Shown here: in pieces, positions 33,903 through 47,086 of the stretch | How positions within the stretch are numbered: the first letter of the stretch is position 1 | How the letters are laid out: each line of letters begins with the position of its first letter | Source of the DNA: Parapristionchus giblindavisi | Lineage: Eukaryota > Nematoda > Chromadorea > Rhabditida > Diplogasteridae | Assembly: GCA_943737045.1 (NCBI GenBank) | Contig: CALSFV010000228.1 | Span: forward strand, 1 to 64,000 | Length of the DNA stretch: 64,000 nucleotides | Direction of reading: 5' to 3' | Program-made: the position numbers and the translations under genes | Notes under the pieces: model-generated | What the model saw: only the letters and a program-made list of their open reading frames with translations | Told to the model about the DNA's origin: nothing | The model's database searches: none

Positions 33903-35513
33903 CACGGATCTCCTGTAAAAGTGTATGAAAATAAGAACCTTTTTGCACAGAAAAAATAATTTTCCTCCTTTTTTTGATAGTTGTTAGACTGGCGTAACTG
34001 AGTGCGAAAACCATATTTTTAAATTTCGGTTTTCGAAATTTGCATATCTATGCAATTTTTTACTGTCAACTTAAATTGAATGTAACTCGCTTCGTTTTTG
34101 AGCAACAGTGTAAAAAAATTTTTTCAATCTGTTGCTAATGACCTCGTCTATAAATAACTCAACTAAGGATATGGCCGGAAATGCTGTTTTCCATGTGTTA
34201 TTGCAAGAAAACTGTTTTTTAGCACACAAAATGCGATGTTTCTCGAAAAATTTTTCTAAAGGATAAGAGTTTTATTGCAGATTCGGATTCCCCGTCCACC
34301 AATTGGGGTATCCTGATGTATCTTTTAACCCAACTCTGTCCCCCCAATAGTGCTACTGTATATCGTCCTGGACTTAGCGCAATTTTTTCTCAAACCACCT
34401 TTTTGGCTGTAAATCAGATCAAACTTATGCTAATGTACTTATTAGCGTATTTAAACTCTGTAACTTGACCAACCTAACAAAATTGTCTTAGTGGTTCGAA
34501 TTCTCAACAACCATCATTTTTGAGATATGAATCGAAAACTGATTTTATTAACAATTCTTTGATTCTTTCGTGAAAGATCTTTTTTTATTCTTCAATGTGA
34601 CTTTCACTGTTCCCATTTATCGTTTATTGATATTAGTTTATTCATCGTTAAGGTCGAAGAAACTGTTTGAATCAAGAATATCCATGGAACCTTTGAAAAA
34701 CTCTGAGAAATCACTGTAGATCATATCATAGACGGCATCCGAAGTTATCACTCTCTCATCCTCGGCCATATCCACAATCCAATCGATGGTTTAAAATGAA
34801 TTTAAAAAGAAAACATCATAATTCTTCTAAAATAACGAAAAAGCTCGTGTGTTTAAGTTGCATCAAGTCAGAAAAGCGAACAATCGTTAATAAAATCAGT
34901 TTTCGATTCATATCTCAAAAATGATGGTTGTTGAGAATTCGAACCACTAAGACAATTTTGTTAGGTTGGTCGAGTTACAGGGTTTAAATACGCTAATAAG
35001 TACATTAGCATAAGTTTGAGCTGATTTGCATCCAAAAATGTGATTTGAGAGAAAATTGATCTAAGTCCAGGACGATATACAGTAGTACTATTGGGGGGAC
35101 AGAGTTGGGTTAAAAGATATATCAGGATACCCCAATTGGAGGACGGGGAATCCGAATCTGCAATAAAACTCTTATCCTTTAGAGAAAATTTTCGAGAAAC
35201 ATCGCATTTTGTGTGCTAAAAAACAGTTTTCTAACAAATGAAAAACAGCATTTCCTTCCATATCCTTATTGTTAGTTGAGTTATTTGTAGACGAGGTCAT
35301 TAGCAAAAGATTGAAAAAAAATTACACTGTTGCTCAAAAACGAAGCGAGTTACATTGAATTTAAATTGACAGTAAAAAAATTGCATAGAAATGCAAATTT
35401 CGAAAACAGAAATTTAAAAATGTGGTTTTCGCACTCAGTCAATTATCAATAAAAAGGAGGAAAATTATTTTTTTCTGTGCAATGGCTTCATACACTTTTA
35501 CAGGAGATCCGTG
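33903..35513. mobile_element. 1.61-kb foldback transposon with ATAT target duplication (B1)
   Basis: Ends CACGGATCTCCTGTAAAAGT and complement; arms 33903-34558 and about 34882-35513. ATAT flanks at 33899-33902 and 35514-35517. The paralogous sequence near 28510 reads straight through without it (empty site). The 320-bp loop holds a minus-strand 51-codon open tail (IDWIVDMAEDERVITSDAVY..., stop 34638-34640) that is protein-like but unrecognised; it may be a transposase remnant. If read as TA target with TCACGG ends, a Tc1/mariner-like origin is possible. Confidence 0.85.
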
Positions 35514-35517
35514 ATAT

Positions 35518-36626
35518 CATCCCTCCTTCTACTGCTGTATCTTTCCCGCTCAATTCGGTTCGAAATGCGACCAAAAAAAACTGTGATGAAAAGAATATCA
35601 GGCAAATCATTTTGATTCGGATTTTAATATGCCATGCACATGCAATCAAAAAGAGTCAGAGAGTTAGCTAGAGGTCACGACAAAGCATTATTCATGGAAT
35701 TGTTTATGACAGTGTAAATTTTGATTATTATGATCCGTGAAAAAAATGGAAGTACAGCAGTTATCGACTTATTTATGCACAGACAGAGGATATAAAGCAT
35801 AATGGTCTCACCTCTCATAAAGAATCAGATATATATGACTAAGGCTATCGATTCATCTATCGTAACCCTATCCATGGTATCATGCCAAGAGGCAAAGAAA
35901 GTGACCTTGATAATTGCTCATTAGTGACATTACAGTGGAGAGAAATGTACTGTATGAGGGGTGAGAATTATGGTAAGTTTACGAAGTACTACAGTACGAA
36001 TGAAAGATGTCTACGGTAGAAGGTATGAGGGGTATGAGGGCTAATACACGATACTCATTAAAAATGTGAAATGCTATACTAATTTATCCACGACGCCATA
36101 CCCAGCCGTACATGGAGTAAACCCGGTGAGCCATATAAATTGCTCACTACCGGGAGTACCCCATGAACGGACATTCCGGGCTACGGTTCCGTAAGACATA
36201 GGACGGGAACTGCGATACGCGGGGATATTCTAGTAGTTCTAGGAGGAATACATGAGTGTTCTACCCTATTCCTATTATCGATACCTTACAAACAGACGTC
36301 TCCGTATCGAGGAATCCTCATGTAGATGTGTGTAGACTATTCCGACAATTGAGACATCGAGATGAGACTATATTGAGCCGGTGAGAGAAGAAGGGCTGGA
36401 GAGAGAAGAAGAACGGCCGGTGTGAGATGAAGAAGAGACAATAAATGAAAATGGTAGGGTTGATGTTGTCGTATATGCAGATTAGTAAGGAGTTAAGGAT
36501 AGGGTACAAGATGGAGTCTAATCAAGTGATCCCTTCTTCTTCTCTCTCCGGCCCTTCTTATTCTCTTTCCGACCCTTCTTCTTCTCTCACCGGCTCAATA
36601 TCGTCTAGTCTCTATGTCTATGTAAC
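35518..36626. other. B1 internal duplication, element E (inverted), palindromic junction; no gene seen
   Basis: Repeats 28512-29204 and, after element E (35912-36210), a segment like 29988-30425. GAGAAGAAGG-rich sequence at 36375-36425 is followed by its reverse complement at 36530-36600, where the copy flips into inverted asparagine synthetase sequence. Confidence 0.6.
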
Positions 36627-36810
36627 ATCAGAAAGGCTTTCGAGGTTGAGGTAAGATAGAGAACAATGGTCAAATACTCATTTATCGATTATCGAATGAA
36701 TCAATCAATAATATACTGACGATCCATTTCTTCCTCGTGAGATTCTCTGGCATCAGAAGGAAGACTCCGATGGAGTTATTTACTCTTGGATCGATGGACT
36801 CATGAATCAC
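36627..36810 (+). pseudogene. ASNS: Asparagine synthetase fragment, plus strand (third copy)
   Basis: IRKAFEVE (36627-36650, GTAAG donor at 36651) and [20 protein letters not shown] followed by YSWIDGL (from 36721). This copy keeps the conserved QKE-SDGV-YSWID block that the 29.5-kb copy has lost. It lies inverted relative to the others, next to array A2. The acceptor before DPF is AC, as in the other copies. Confidence 0.8.
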
Positions 36811-36862
36811 TGTGCTAGGGGGTCACTCATCACTCATTCCATGTCCAAATCGTTAGATTACA

Positions 36863-37572
36863 GTTCCCGTCCTCTGTCTTCCGGAACCGTAGCCCGGAAT
36901 GTCCGTTCATGATGTACTCCCGGTACAGAGCAATTTATATGCCTTACCGGGTTTACTCCATGTACGGCTGGGTATGGCGTCGTGGATAAATTAGTATAGC
37001 ATTTCACATTTTTAATGAGTATCGTGTATTAGCCCTCATACCCCTCATACCTTCTACCGTAGACATCTTTCATTCGTACTGTAGTACTTCGTAAACTTAC
37101 CATAATTCTCACCCCTAATGCAGTACATTTCTCTCCACTGTAATGCCACTAATGAGCAATTAACAAGCAATTAATAAAAGGCGTCCATTTGGGTGAAAAA
37201 AGGTTCTTTTACTTTTATTTGGTTTGAGAGAATACGATATATGCACTGTTACACTAACTTTTGTCAACTTTTTGCGATTCTTCTACTTGTATTTAAGTTG
37301 AGAGAATATGATTTAGCCTAAACTCTCTAAAGCCAAATGAATATCTTTTATTTGAGGGCTCGGAGCCCTCAAAGAAGGCCTTCTAATGTATCCGCACTCC
37401 CTTGTGGTTTGATTTGACCTTTTTTTTCTTTGGCATTATGAGAAGCTTTATCAGTCAATGAAGTAGATGAAATAGAGACAATCGGAGGCAAAACTTTTGG
37501 CAAAAAACTGGTGGAGTCCTTTACGTCACATTTAACAGATATGAATTATTAGTGAAAATGAATGAATGAAAT
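36863..37572. repeat. Unit 8: partial unit starting in element E
   Basis: Its first half carries B-type element E variants (TTCCGGAACCGTAGCCCGG, CACATTTTTAATGAG); its tail matches array units. It has no minisatellite and no MITE, so it preserves the MITE's empty site next to GTTCCCGT (36863-36870). Confidence 0.9.
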
Positions 37573-39216
37573 CATGATAAGAGTATTAGCGGGGGATGGC
37601 TTTGGAAAACTGGGAGTCGCAGCCTATACCCGGTGGTCCTTCTAAGAAATGATCGTGAGGGGGGGGGTGTGATATGATCGGTGGCCTTCTAATTGTAAAT
37701 GATAGCAAGACACTAAAATGGTGAATATACTGTAACGTATCAACCATACTCACACGAAGTTTGTAGTACGATAAGACTATAAGATAGTTGATCTCGATAA
37801 AGTGTTTAAATGTAATGTAAGACTAAGAACGTGGATCAGAGAGGAAAACAAAGAAGACGATCGAATCCTCCTCCTCCTCCTCGTCCTCCACGATATCCTC
37901 CTCTATCATTGCTACCGTATCCTCCTCTTCCTCTATCATTGCTACCGTATCCTCCTCTTCCTCTATCATTGCTACCGTATCCTCCTCTTCCTCTATCATT
38001 GCTACCGTATCCTCCTCTTCCTCTATCATTGCTACCGTATCCTCCTCTTCCTCTATCATTGCTACCGTATCCTCCTCTTCCTCTATCATTGCTACCGTAT
38101 CCTCCTCTTCCTCTATCATTGCTACCGTATCCTCCTCTTCCTCTATCATTGCTACCGTATCCTCCTCTTCCTCTATCATTGCTACCGTATCCTCCTCTTC
38201 CTCTATCATTGCTACCGTATCCTCCTCTTCCTCTATCATTGCTACCGTATCCTCCTCTTCCTCTATCATTGCTACCGTATCCTCCTCTTCCCCTATCATT
38301 GCTACCGTTCCCGTCATACATGGGCGCCGACATGGGGGTACCCCCTGTAAAATTAGGGCTTTTCGAAAATTTGGGGAATGCCCCCTGTACAAAATGACAT
38401 TTAGGTGAAATTTTTAGAAAAAAAGCGAAGGCCCCCTGCAAAATTAACTATTTCTCGTTCGGATGCCCCCTGTAGAATCGAGCTCTAGGTACCCCGCCCA
38501 TGTATGGTTCCCGTCCTCTGTCTTACGGAACCGTGCCCGGAATGTCCGTTCATGATGTACTCCCGGTACAGAGCAATTTATATGCCTTACCGGGTTTACT
38601 CCATGTACGGCTGGGTATGGCGTCGTGGATAAATTTGTATAGCATTTCACTTTTATACATGAGTATTGTGTATAAGCCCTCATACCCCTCATACCTTCTA
38701 CCGTAGACATCTCTCATTCGTACTGTAGTACTTCGTAAACTTACCATAATTCTCACCCCTAATGCAGTACATTTCTCTCCACTGTAATGCCACTAATGAG
38801 CAATTAACAAGCAATTAATAAAAGGCGTCCATTTGGGTGAAAAAAGGTTCTTTTACTTTTATTTGGTTTGAGAGAATACGATATATGCACTGTTACACTA
38901 ACTTTTGTCAACTTTTTGCGATTCTTCTACTTGTATTTAAGTTGAGAGAATATGATTTAGCCTAAACTCTCTAAAGCCAAATGAATATCTTTTATTTGAG
39001 GGCTCGGAGCCCTCAAAGAAGGCCTTCTAATGTATCCGCACTCCCTTGTGGTTTGATTTGACCTTTTTTTTCTTTGGCATTATGAGAAGCTTTATCAGTC
39101 AATGAAGTAGATGAAATAGAGACAATCGGAGGCAAAACTTTTGGCAAAAAACTGGTGGAGTCCTTTACGTCACATTTAACAGATATGAATTATTAGTGAA
39201 AATGAATGAATGAAAT
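37573..39216. repeat. Unit 9 (A2), 14 minisatellite copies
   Basis: First-unit type, like units 1 and 20. One base differs just before the minisatellite (AACAAAGAAG). Confidence 0.95.
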
Positions 39217-40829
39217 CATGATAAGAGTATTAGCGGGGGATGGCTTTGGAAAACTGGGAGTCGCAGCCTATACCCGGTGGTCCTTCTAAGAAATGATCGT
39301 GAGGGGGGGGGTGTGATATGATCGGTGGCCTTCTAATTGTAAATGATAGCAAGACACTAAAATGGTGAATATACTGTAACGTATCAACCATACTCACACG
39401 AAGTTTGTAGTACGATAAGACTATAAGATAGTTGATCTCGATAAAGTGTTTAAATGTAATGTAAGACTAAGAACGTGGATCAGAGAGGAAAACAACGAAG
39501 ACGATCGAATCCTCCTCCTCCTCCTCGTCCTCCACGATATCCTCCTCTATCATTGCTACCGTATCCTCCTCTTCCTCTATCATTGCTACCGTATCCTCCT
39601 CTTCCTCTATCATTGCTACCGTATCCTCCTCTTCCTCTATCATTGCTACCGTATCCTCCTCTTCCTCTATCATTGCTACCGTATCCTCCTCTTCCTCTAT
39701 CATTGCTACCGTATCCTCCTCTTCCTCTATCATTGCTACCGTATCCTCCTCTTCCTCTATCATTGCTACCGTATCCTCCTCTTCCTCTATCATTGCTACC
39801 GTATCCTCCTCTTCCTCTATCATTGCTACCGTATCCTCCTCTTCCTCTATCATTGCTACCGTATCCTCCTCTTCCTCTATCATTGCTACCGTATCCTCCT
39901 CTTCCCCTATCATTGCTACCGTTCCCGTCATACATGGGCGCCGACATGGGGGTACCCCTGTAAAATTAGGGCTTTTCGAAAATTTGGGGAATGCCCCCTG
40001 TACAAAATGACATTTAGGTGAAATTTTTAGAAAAAAAGCGAAGGCCCCCTGCAAAATTAACTATTTCTCGTTCGGATGCCCCCTGTAGAATCGAGCTCTA
40101 GGTACCCCGCCCATGTATGGTTCCCGTCCTCTGTCTTACGGAACCGTGCCCGGAATGTCCGTTCATGATGTACTCCCGGTACAGAGCAATTTATATGCCT
40201 TACCTGGTTTACTCCATGTACGGCTGGGTATGGCGTCGTGGATAAATTTGTATAGCATTTCACTTTTATACATGAGTATTGTGTATAAGCCCTCATACCC
40301 CTCATACCTTCTACCGTAGACATCTCTCATTCGTACTGTAGGACTTCGTAAACTTACCATAATTCTCACCCCTAATGCAGTACATTTCTCTCCACTGTAA
40401 TGCCACTAATGAGCAATTAACAAGCAATTAATAAAAGGCGTCCATTTGGGTGAAAAAAGGTTCTTTTAATTTTATTTGGTTTGAGAGAATACGATATATG
40501 CACTGTTACACTAACTTTTGTCAACTTTTTGCGATTCTTCTACTTGTATTTAAGTTGAGAGAATATGATTTAGCCTAAACTCTCTAAAGCCAAATGAATA
40601 TCTTTTATTTGAGGGCTCGGAGCCCTCAAAGAAGGCCTTCTAATGTATCCGCACTCCCTTGTGGTTTGATTTGACCTTTTTTTTCTTTGGCATTATGAGA
40701 AGCTTTATCAGTCAATGAAGTAGATGAAATAGAGACAATCGGAGGCAAAACTTTTGGCAAAAAACTGGTGGAGTCCTTTACGTCACATTTAACAGATATG
40801 AATTATTAGTGAAAATGAATGAATGAAAT
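39217..40829. repeat. Unit 10 (A2), 13 minisatellite copies
   Basis: A one-base loss in the MITE (GGGGGTACCCCTG) and TACCTGGTTT in element E are shared only with unit 12. Confidence 0.95.
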
Positions 40830-42403
40830 CATGATAAGAGTATTAGCGGGGGATGGCTTTGGAAAACTGGGAGTCGCAGCCTATATCCGGTGGTCCTTCT
40901 AAGAAATGATCGTGAGGGGGGGGGGGGTGTGATATGGTCGGTGGCCTTCTAATTGTAAATGATAGCAAGACACTAAAATGGTGAATATACTGTAACGTCT
41001 CAACCATACTCACACGAAGTTTGTAGTACGATAAGACTAAGAATGTGGATCAGAGAGGAAAACAACGAAGACGATCGAATCCTCCTCCTCCTCCTCGTCC
41101 TCCACGATATCCTCCTCTATCATTGCTACCGTATCCTCCTCTTCCTCTATCATTGCTACCGTATCCTCCTCTTCCTCTATCATTGCTACCGTATCCTCCT
41201 CTTCCTCTATCATTGCTACCGTATCCTCCTCTTCCTCTATCATTGCTACCGTATCCTCCTCTTCCTCTATCATTGCTACCGTATCCTCCTCTTCCTCTAT
41301 CATTGCTACCGTATCCTCCTCTTCCTCTATCATTGCTACCGTATCCTCCTCTTCCCCTATCATTGCTACCGTTCCCGTCATACATGGGCGCCGACATGGG
41401 GGTACCCCCTGTAAAATTAGGGCTTTTCGAAAATTTGGGGAATGCCCCCTGTACAAAATGACATTTAGGTGAAATTTTTAGAAAAAAGCGAAGGCCCCCT
41501 GCAAAATTAACTATTTCTCGTTCGGATGCCCCCTGTAGAATCGAGCTCTAGGTACCCCGCCCATGTATGGTTCCCGTCCTCTGTCTTACGGAACCGTGCC
41601 CGGAATGTCCGTTCATGATGTACTCCCGGTACAGAGCAATTTATATGCCTTACCGGGTTTACTCCATGTACGGCTGGGTATGGCGTCGTGGATAAATTTG
41701 TATAGCATTTCACTTTTATACATGAGTATTGTGTATAAGCCCTCATACCCCTCATACCACAGTATTCTGGTCCAAGCCATTTTTCTTCCAAAGCAAGACA
41801 AAGGAGAGACCATTGTATTCGAGAGAGTTTGTATGTTGAGCGGTCGTTCTTGCTTTGAAAGTCATGAGAACGCTGTGATACCTTCTACCGTAGACATCTC
41901 TCATTCGTACTGTAGGACTTCGTAAACTTACCATAATTCTCACCCCTAATGCAGTACATTTCTCTCCACTGTAATGCCACTAATGAGCAATTAACAAGCA
42001 ATTAATAAAAGGCGTCCATTTGGGTGAAATAAGGTTCTTTTAATTTTATTTGGTTTGAGAGAATACGATATATGCACTGTTACACTAACTTTTGTCAACT
42101 TTTTGCGATTCTTCTACTTGTATTTAAGTTGAGAGAATATGATTTAGCCTAAACTCTCTAAAGCCAAATGAATATCTTTTATTTGAGGGCTCGGAGCCCT
42201 CAAAGAAGGCCTTCTAATGTATCCGCACTCCCTTGTGGTTTGATTTGACCTTTTTTTTCTTTGGCATTATGAGAAGCTTTATCAGTCAATGAAGTAGATG
42301 AAATAGAGACAATCGGAGGCAAAACTTTTGGCAAAAAACTGGTGGAGTCCTTTACGTCACATTTAACAGATATGAATTATTAGTGAAAATGAATGAATGA
42401 AAT
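40830..42403. repeat. Unit 11 (A2), 9 minisatellite copies, with 120-bp insertion
   Basis: Carries the 45-bp leader deletion (as in units 3, 13, 17) plus a MITE in element E. Identical in layout to unit 13. Confidence 0.95.
41758..41877. mobile_element. 120-bp MITE in element E of unit 11
   Basis: Ends CACAGTATTCT / AGAACGCTGTG (11-bp imperfect TIR), target duplication ATAC at 41754-41757 and 41878-41881. Other units read CTCATACCTTCTAC here (empty site). The interior folds further (TCCAAAGCAAG with CTTGCTTTGAA). Confidence 0.9.
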
Positions 42404-44016
42404 CATGATAAGAGTATTAGCGGGGGATGGCTTTGGAAAACTGGGAGTCGCAGCCTATACCCGGTGGTCCTTCTAAGAAATGATCGTGAGGGGGGGGGTG
42501 TGATATGATCGGTGGCCTTCTAATTGTAAATGATAGCAAGACACTAAAATGGTGAATATACTGTAACGTATCAACCATACTCACACGAAGTTTGTAGTAC
42601 GATAAGACTATAAGATAGTTGATCTCGATAAAGTGTTTAAATGTAATGTAAGACTAAGAACGTGGATCAGAGAGGAAAACAACGAAGACGATCGAATCCT
42701 CCTCCTCCTCCTCGTCCTCCACGATATCCTCCTCTATCATTGCTACCGTATCCTCCTCTTCCTCTATCATTGCTACCGTATCCTCCTCTTCCTCTATCAT
42801 TGCTACCGTATCCTCCTCTTCCTCTATCATTGCTACCGTATCCTCCTCTTCCTCTATCATTGCTACCGTATCCTCCTCTTCCTCTATCATTGCTACCGTA
42901 TCCTCCTCTTCCTCTATCATTGCTACCGTATCCTCCTCTTCCTCTATCATTGCTACCGTATCCTCCTCTTCCTCTATCATTGCTACCGTATCCTCCTCTT
43001 CCTCTATCATTGCTACCGTATCCTCCTCTTCCTCTATCATTGCTACCGTATCCTCCTCTTCCTCTATCATTGCTACCGTATCCTCCTCTTCCCCTATCAT
43101 TGCTACCGTTCCCGTCATACATGGGCGCCGACATGGGGGTACCCCTGTAAAATTAGGGCTTTTCGAAAATTTGGGGAATGCCCCCTGTACAAAATGACAT
43201 TTAGGTGAAATTTTTAGAAAAAAAGCGAAGGCCCCCTGCAAAATTAACTATTTCTCGTTCGGATGCCCCCTGTAGAATCGAGCTCTAGGTACCCCGCCCA
43301 TGTATGGTTCCCGTCCTCTGTCTTACGGAACCGTGCCCGGAATGTCCGTTCATGATGTACTCCCGGTACAGAGCAATTTATATGCCTTACCTGGTTTACT
43401 CCATGTACGGCTGGGTATGGCGTCGTGGATAAATTTGTATAGCATTTCACTTTTATACATGAGTATTGTGTATAAGCCCTCATACCCCTCATACCTTCTA
43501 CCGTAGACATCTCTCATTCGTACTGTAGGACTTCGTAAACTTACCATAATTCTCACCCCTAATGCAGTACATTTCTCTCCACTGTAATGCCACTAATGAG
43601 CAATTAACAAGCAATTAATAAAAGGCGTCCATTTGGGTGAAAAAAGGTTCTTTTAATTTTATTTGGTTTGAGAGAATACGATATATGCACTGTTACACTA
43701 ACTTTTGTCAACTTTTTGCGATTCTTCTACTTGTATTTAAGTTGAGAGAATATGATTTAGCCTAAACTCTCTAAAGCCAAATGAATATCTTTTATTTGAG
43801 GGCTCGGAGCCCTCAAAGAAGGCCTTCTAATGTATCCGCACTCCCTTGTGGTTTGATTTGACCTTTTTTTTCTTTGGCATTATGAGAAGCTTTATCAGTC
43901 AATGAAGTAGATGAAATAGAGACAATCGGAGGCAAAACTTTTGGCAAAAAACTGGTGGAGTCCTTTACGTCACATTTAACAGATATGAATTATTAGTGAA
44001 AATGAATGAATGAAAT
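42404..44016. repeat. Unit 12 (A2), 13 minisatellite copies
   Basis: Copy of unit 10, including its private variants. Confidence 0.95.
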
Positions 44017-45592
44017 CATGATAAGAGTATTAGCGGGGGATGGCTTTGGAAAACTGGGAGTCGCAGCCTATATCCGGTGGTCCTTCTAAGAAATGATCGT
44101 GAGGGGGGGGGGGGTGTGATATGGTCGGTGGCCTTCTAATTGTAAATGATAGCAAGACACTAAAATGGTGAATATACTGTAACGTCTCAACCATACTCAC
44201 ACGAAGTTTGTAGTACGATAAGACTAAGAATGTGGATCAGAGAGGAAAACAACGAAGACGATCGAATCCTCCTCCTCCTCCTCGTCCTCCACGATATCCT
44301 CCTCTATCATTGCTACCGTATCCTCCTCTTCCTCTATCATTGCTACCGTATCCTCCTCTTCCTCTATCATTGCTACCGTATCCTCCTCTTCCTCTATCAT
44401 TGCTACCGTATCCTCCTCTTCCTCTATCATTGCTACCGTATCCTCCTCTTCCTCTATCATTGCTACCGTATCCTCCTCTTCCTCTATCATTGCTACCGTA
44501 TCCTCCTCTTCCTCTATCATTGCTACCGTATCCTCCTCTTCCCCTATCATTGCTACCGTTCCCGTCATACATGGGCGCCGACATGGGGGTACCCCCTGTA
44601 AAATTAGGGCTTTTCGAAAATTTGGGGAATGCCCCCTGTACAAAATGACATTTAGGTGAAATTTTTAGAAAAAAGCGAAGGCCCCCTGCAAAATTAACTA
44701 TTTCTCGTTCGGATGCCCCCTGTAGAATCGAGCTCTAGGTACCCCGCCCATGTATGGTTCCCGTCCTCTGTCTTACGGAACCGTGCCCGGAATGTCCGTT
44801 CATGATGTACTCCCGGTACAGAGCAATTTATATGCCTTACCGGGTTTACTCCATGTACGGCTGGGTATGGCGTCGTGGATAAATTTGTATAGCATTTCAC
44901 TTTTATACATGAGTATTGTGTATAAGCCCTCATACCCCTCATACCACAGTATTCTGGTCCAAGCCATTTTTCTTCCAAAGCAAGACAAAGGAGAGACCAT
45001 TGTATTCGAGAGAGTTTGTATGTTGAGCGGTCGTTCTTGCTTTGAAAGTCATGAGAACGCTGTGATACCTTCTACCGTAGACATCTCTCATTCGTACTGT
45101 AGGACTTCGTAAACTTACCATAATTCTCACCCCTAATGCAGTACATTTCTCTCCACTGTAATGCCACTAATGAGCAATTAACAAGCAATTAATAAAAGGC
45201 GTCCATTTGGGTGAAATAAGGTTCTTTTAATTTTATTTGGTTTGAGAGAATACGATATATGCACTGTTACACTAACTTTTGTCAACTTTTTGCGATTCTT
45301 CTACTTGTATTTAAGTTGAGAGAATATGATTTAGCCTAAACTCTCTAAAGCCAAATGAATATCTTTTATTTGAGGGCTCGGAGCCCTCAAAGAAGGCCTT
45401 CTAATGTATCCGCACTCCCTTGCGGTTTGATTTGACCTTTTTTTTTTCTTTGGCATTATGAGAAGCTTTATCAGTCAATGAAGTAGATGAAATAGAGACA
45501 ATCGGAGGCAAAACTTTTGGCAAAAAACTGGTGGAGTCCTTTACGTCATATTTAACAGATATGAATTATTAGTGAAAATGAATGAATGAAAT
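44017..45592. repeat. Unit 13 (A2), 9 minisatellite copies, with 120-bp insertion
   Basis: Copy of unit 11, including the MITE. Confidence 0.95.
44945..45064. mobile_element. 120-bp MITE in element E of unit 13
   Basis: Same insertion site and ATAC duplication (44941-44944, 45065-45068) as in unit 11, so it was copied with the dimer rather than inserted twice. Confidence 0.9.
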
Positions 45593-47086
45593 CATGATAA
45601 GAGTATTAGCGGGGGATGGCTTTGGAAAACTGGGAGTCGCAGCCTATACCCGGTGGTCCTTCTAAGAAATGATCGTGAGGGGGGGGTGTGATATGGTCGG
45701 TGGCCTTCTAATTGTAAATGATAGCAAGACACTAGAATGGTGAATATACTGTAACGTATCAACCATACTCACACGAAGTTTGTAGTACGATAAGACTATA
45801 AGATAGTTGATCTCGATAAAGTGTTTAAATGTAATGTAAGACTAAGAACGTGGATCAGAGAGGAAAACAACGAAGACGATCGAATCCTCCTCCTCCTCCT
45901 CGTCCTCCACGATATCCTCCTCTATCATTGCTACCGTATCCTCCTCTTCCTCTATCATTGCTACCGTATCCTCCTCTTCCTCTATCATTGCTACCGTATC
46001 CTCCTCTTCCTCTATCATTGCTACCGTATCCTCCTCTTCCTCTATCATTGCTACCGTATCCTCCTCTTCCTCTATCATTGCTACCGTATCCTCCTCTTCC
46101 TCTATCATTGCTACCGTATCCTCCTCTTCCTCTATCATTGCTACCGTATCCTCCTCTTCCCCTATCATTGCTACCGTTCCCGTCATACATGGGCGCCGAC
46201 ATGGGGGTACCCCCTGTAAAATTAGGGCTTTTCGAAAATTTGGGGAATGCCCCCTGTACAAAATGACATTTAGGTGAAATTTTTAGAAAAAAGCGAAGGC
46301 CCCCTGCAAAATTAACTATTTCTCGTTCGGATGCCCCCTGTAGAATCGAGCTCTAGGTACCCCGCCCATGTATGGTTCCCGTCCTCTGTCTTACGGAACC
46401 GTGCCCGGAATGTCCGTTCATGATGTACTCCCGGTACAGAGCAATTTATATGCCTTACCGGGTTTACTCCATGTACGGCTGGGTATGGCGTCGTGGATAA
46501 ATTTGTATAGCATTTCACTTTTATACATGAGTATTGTGTATAAGCCCTCATACCCCTCATACCTTCTACCGTAGACATCTCTCATTCGTACTGTAGGACT
46601 TCGTAAACTTACCATAATTCTCACCCCTAATGCAGTACATTTCTCTCCACTGTAATGCCACTAATGAGCAATTAACAAGCAATTAATAAAAGGCGTCCAT
46701 TTGGGTGAAAAAAGGTTCTTTTAATTTTATTTGGTTTGAGAGAATACGATATATGCACTGTTACACTAACTTTTGTCAACTTTTTGCGATTCTTCTACTT
46801 GTATTTAAGTTGAGAGAATATGATTTAGCCTAAACTCTCTAAAGCCAAATGAATATCTTTTATTTGAGGGCTCGGAGCCCTCAAAGAAGGCCTTCTAATG
46901 TATCCGCACTCCCTTGCGGTTTGATTTGACCTTTTTTTTTTCTTTGGCATTATGAGAAGCTTTATCAGTCAATGAAGTAGATGAAATAGAGACAATCGGA
47001 GGCAAAACTTTTGGCAAAAAACTGGTGGAGTCCTTTACGTCATATTTAACAGATATGAATTATTAGTGAAAATGAATGAATGAAAT
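45593..47086. repeat. Unit 14 (A2), 9 minisatellite copies
   Basis: Counterpart of unit 4. Confidence 0.95.

Larger units (their letters stand above)
27568..36862. repeat. B block, first copy (B1)
   Basis: Non-array DNA between arrays A1 and A2. Its first 8.6 kb (to about 36200) are repeated as B2 with an offset of about 24,674 bp and only a handful of substitutions. It contains internal direct repeats: a 130-bp sequence starting GAATATCAGGCAAATCATTT three times (near 27627, 28586 and 35592), and a longer segment at about 28235-29211 repeated at about 33590-36210. Confidence 0.92.

Noticed and set aside
35477..35671. 64-codon ORF across the foldback end (IPPSTAVSFPLNSVRNATK)
   Set aside because: It looks slightly protein-like, but it starts inside the transposon and runs into repeat DNA. 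No family could be assigned.
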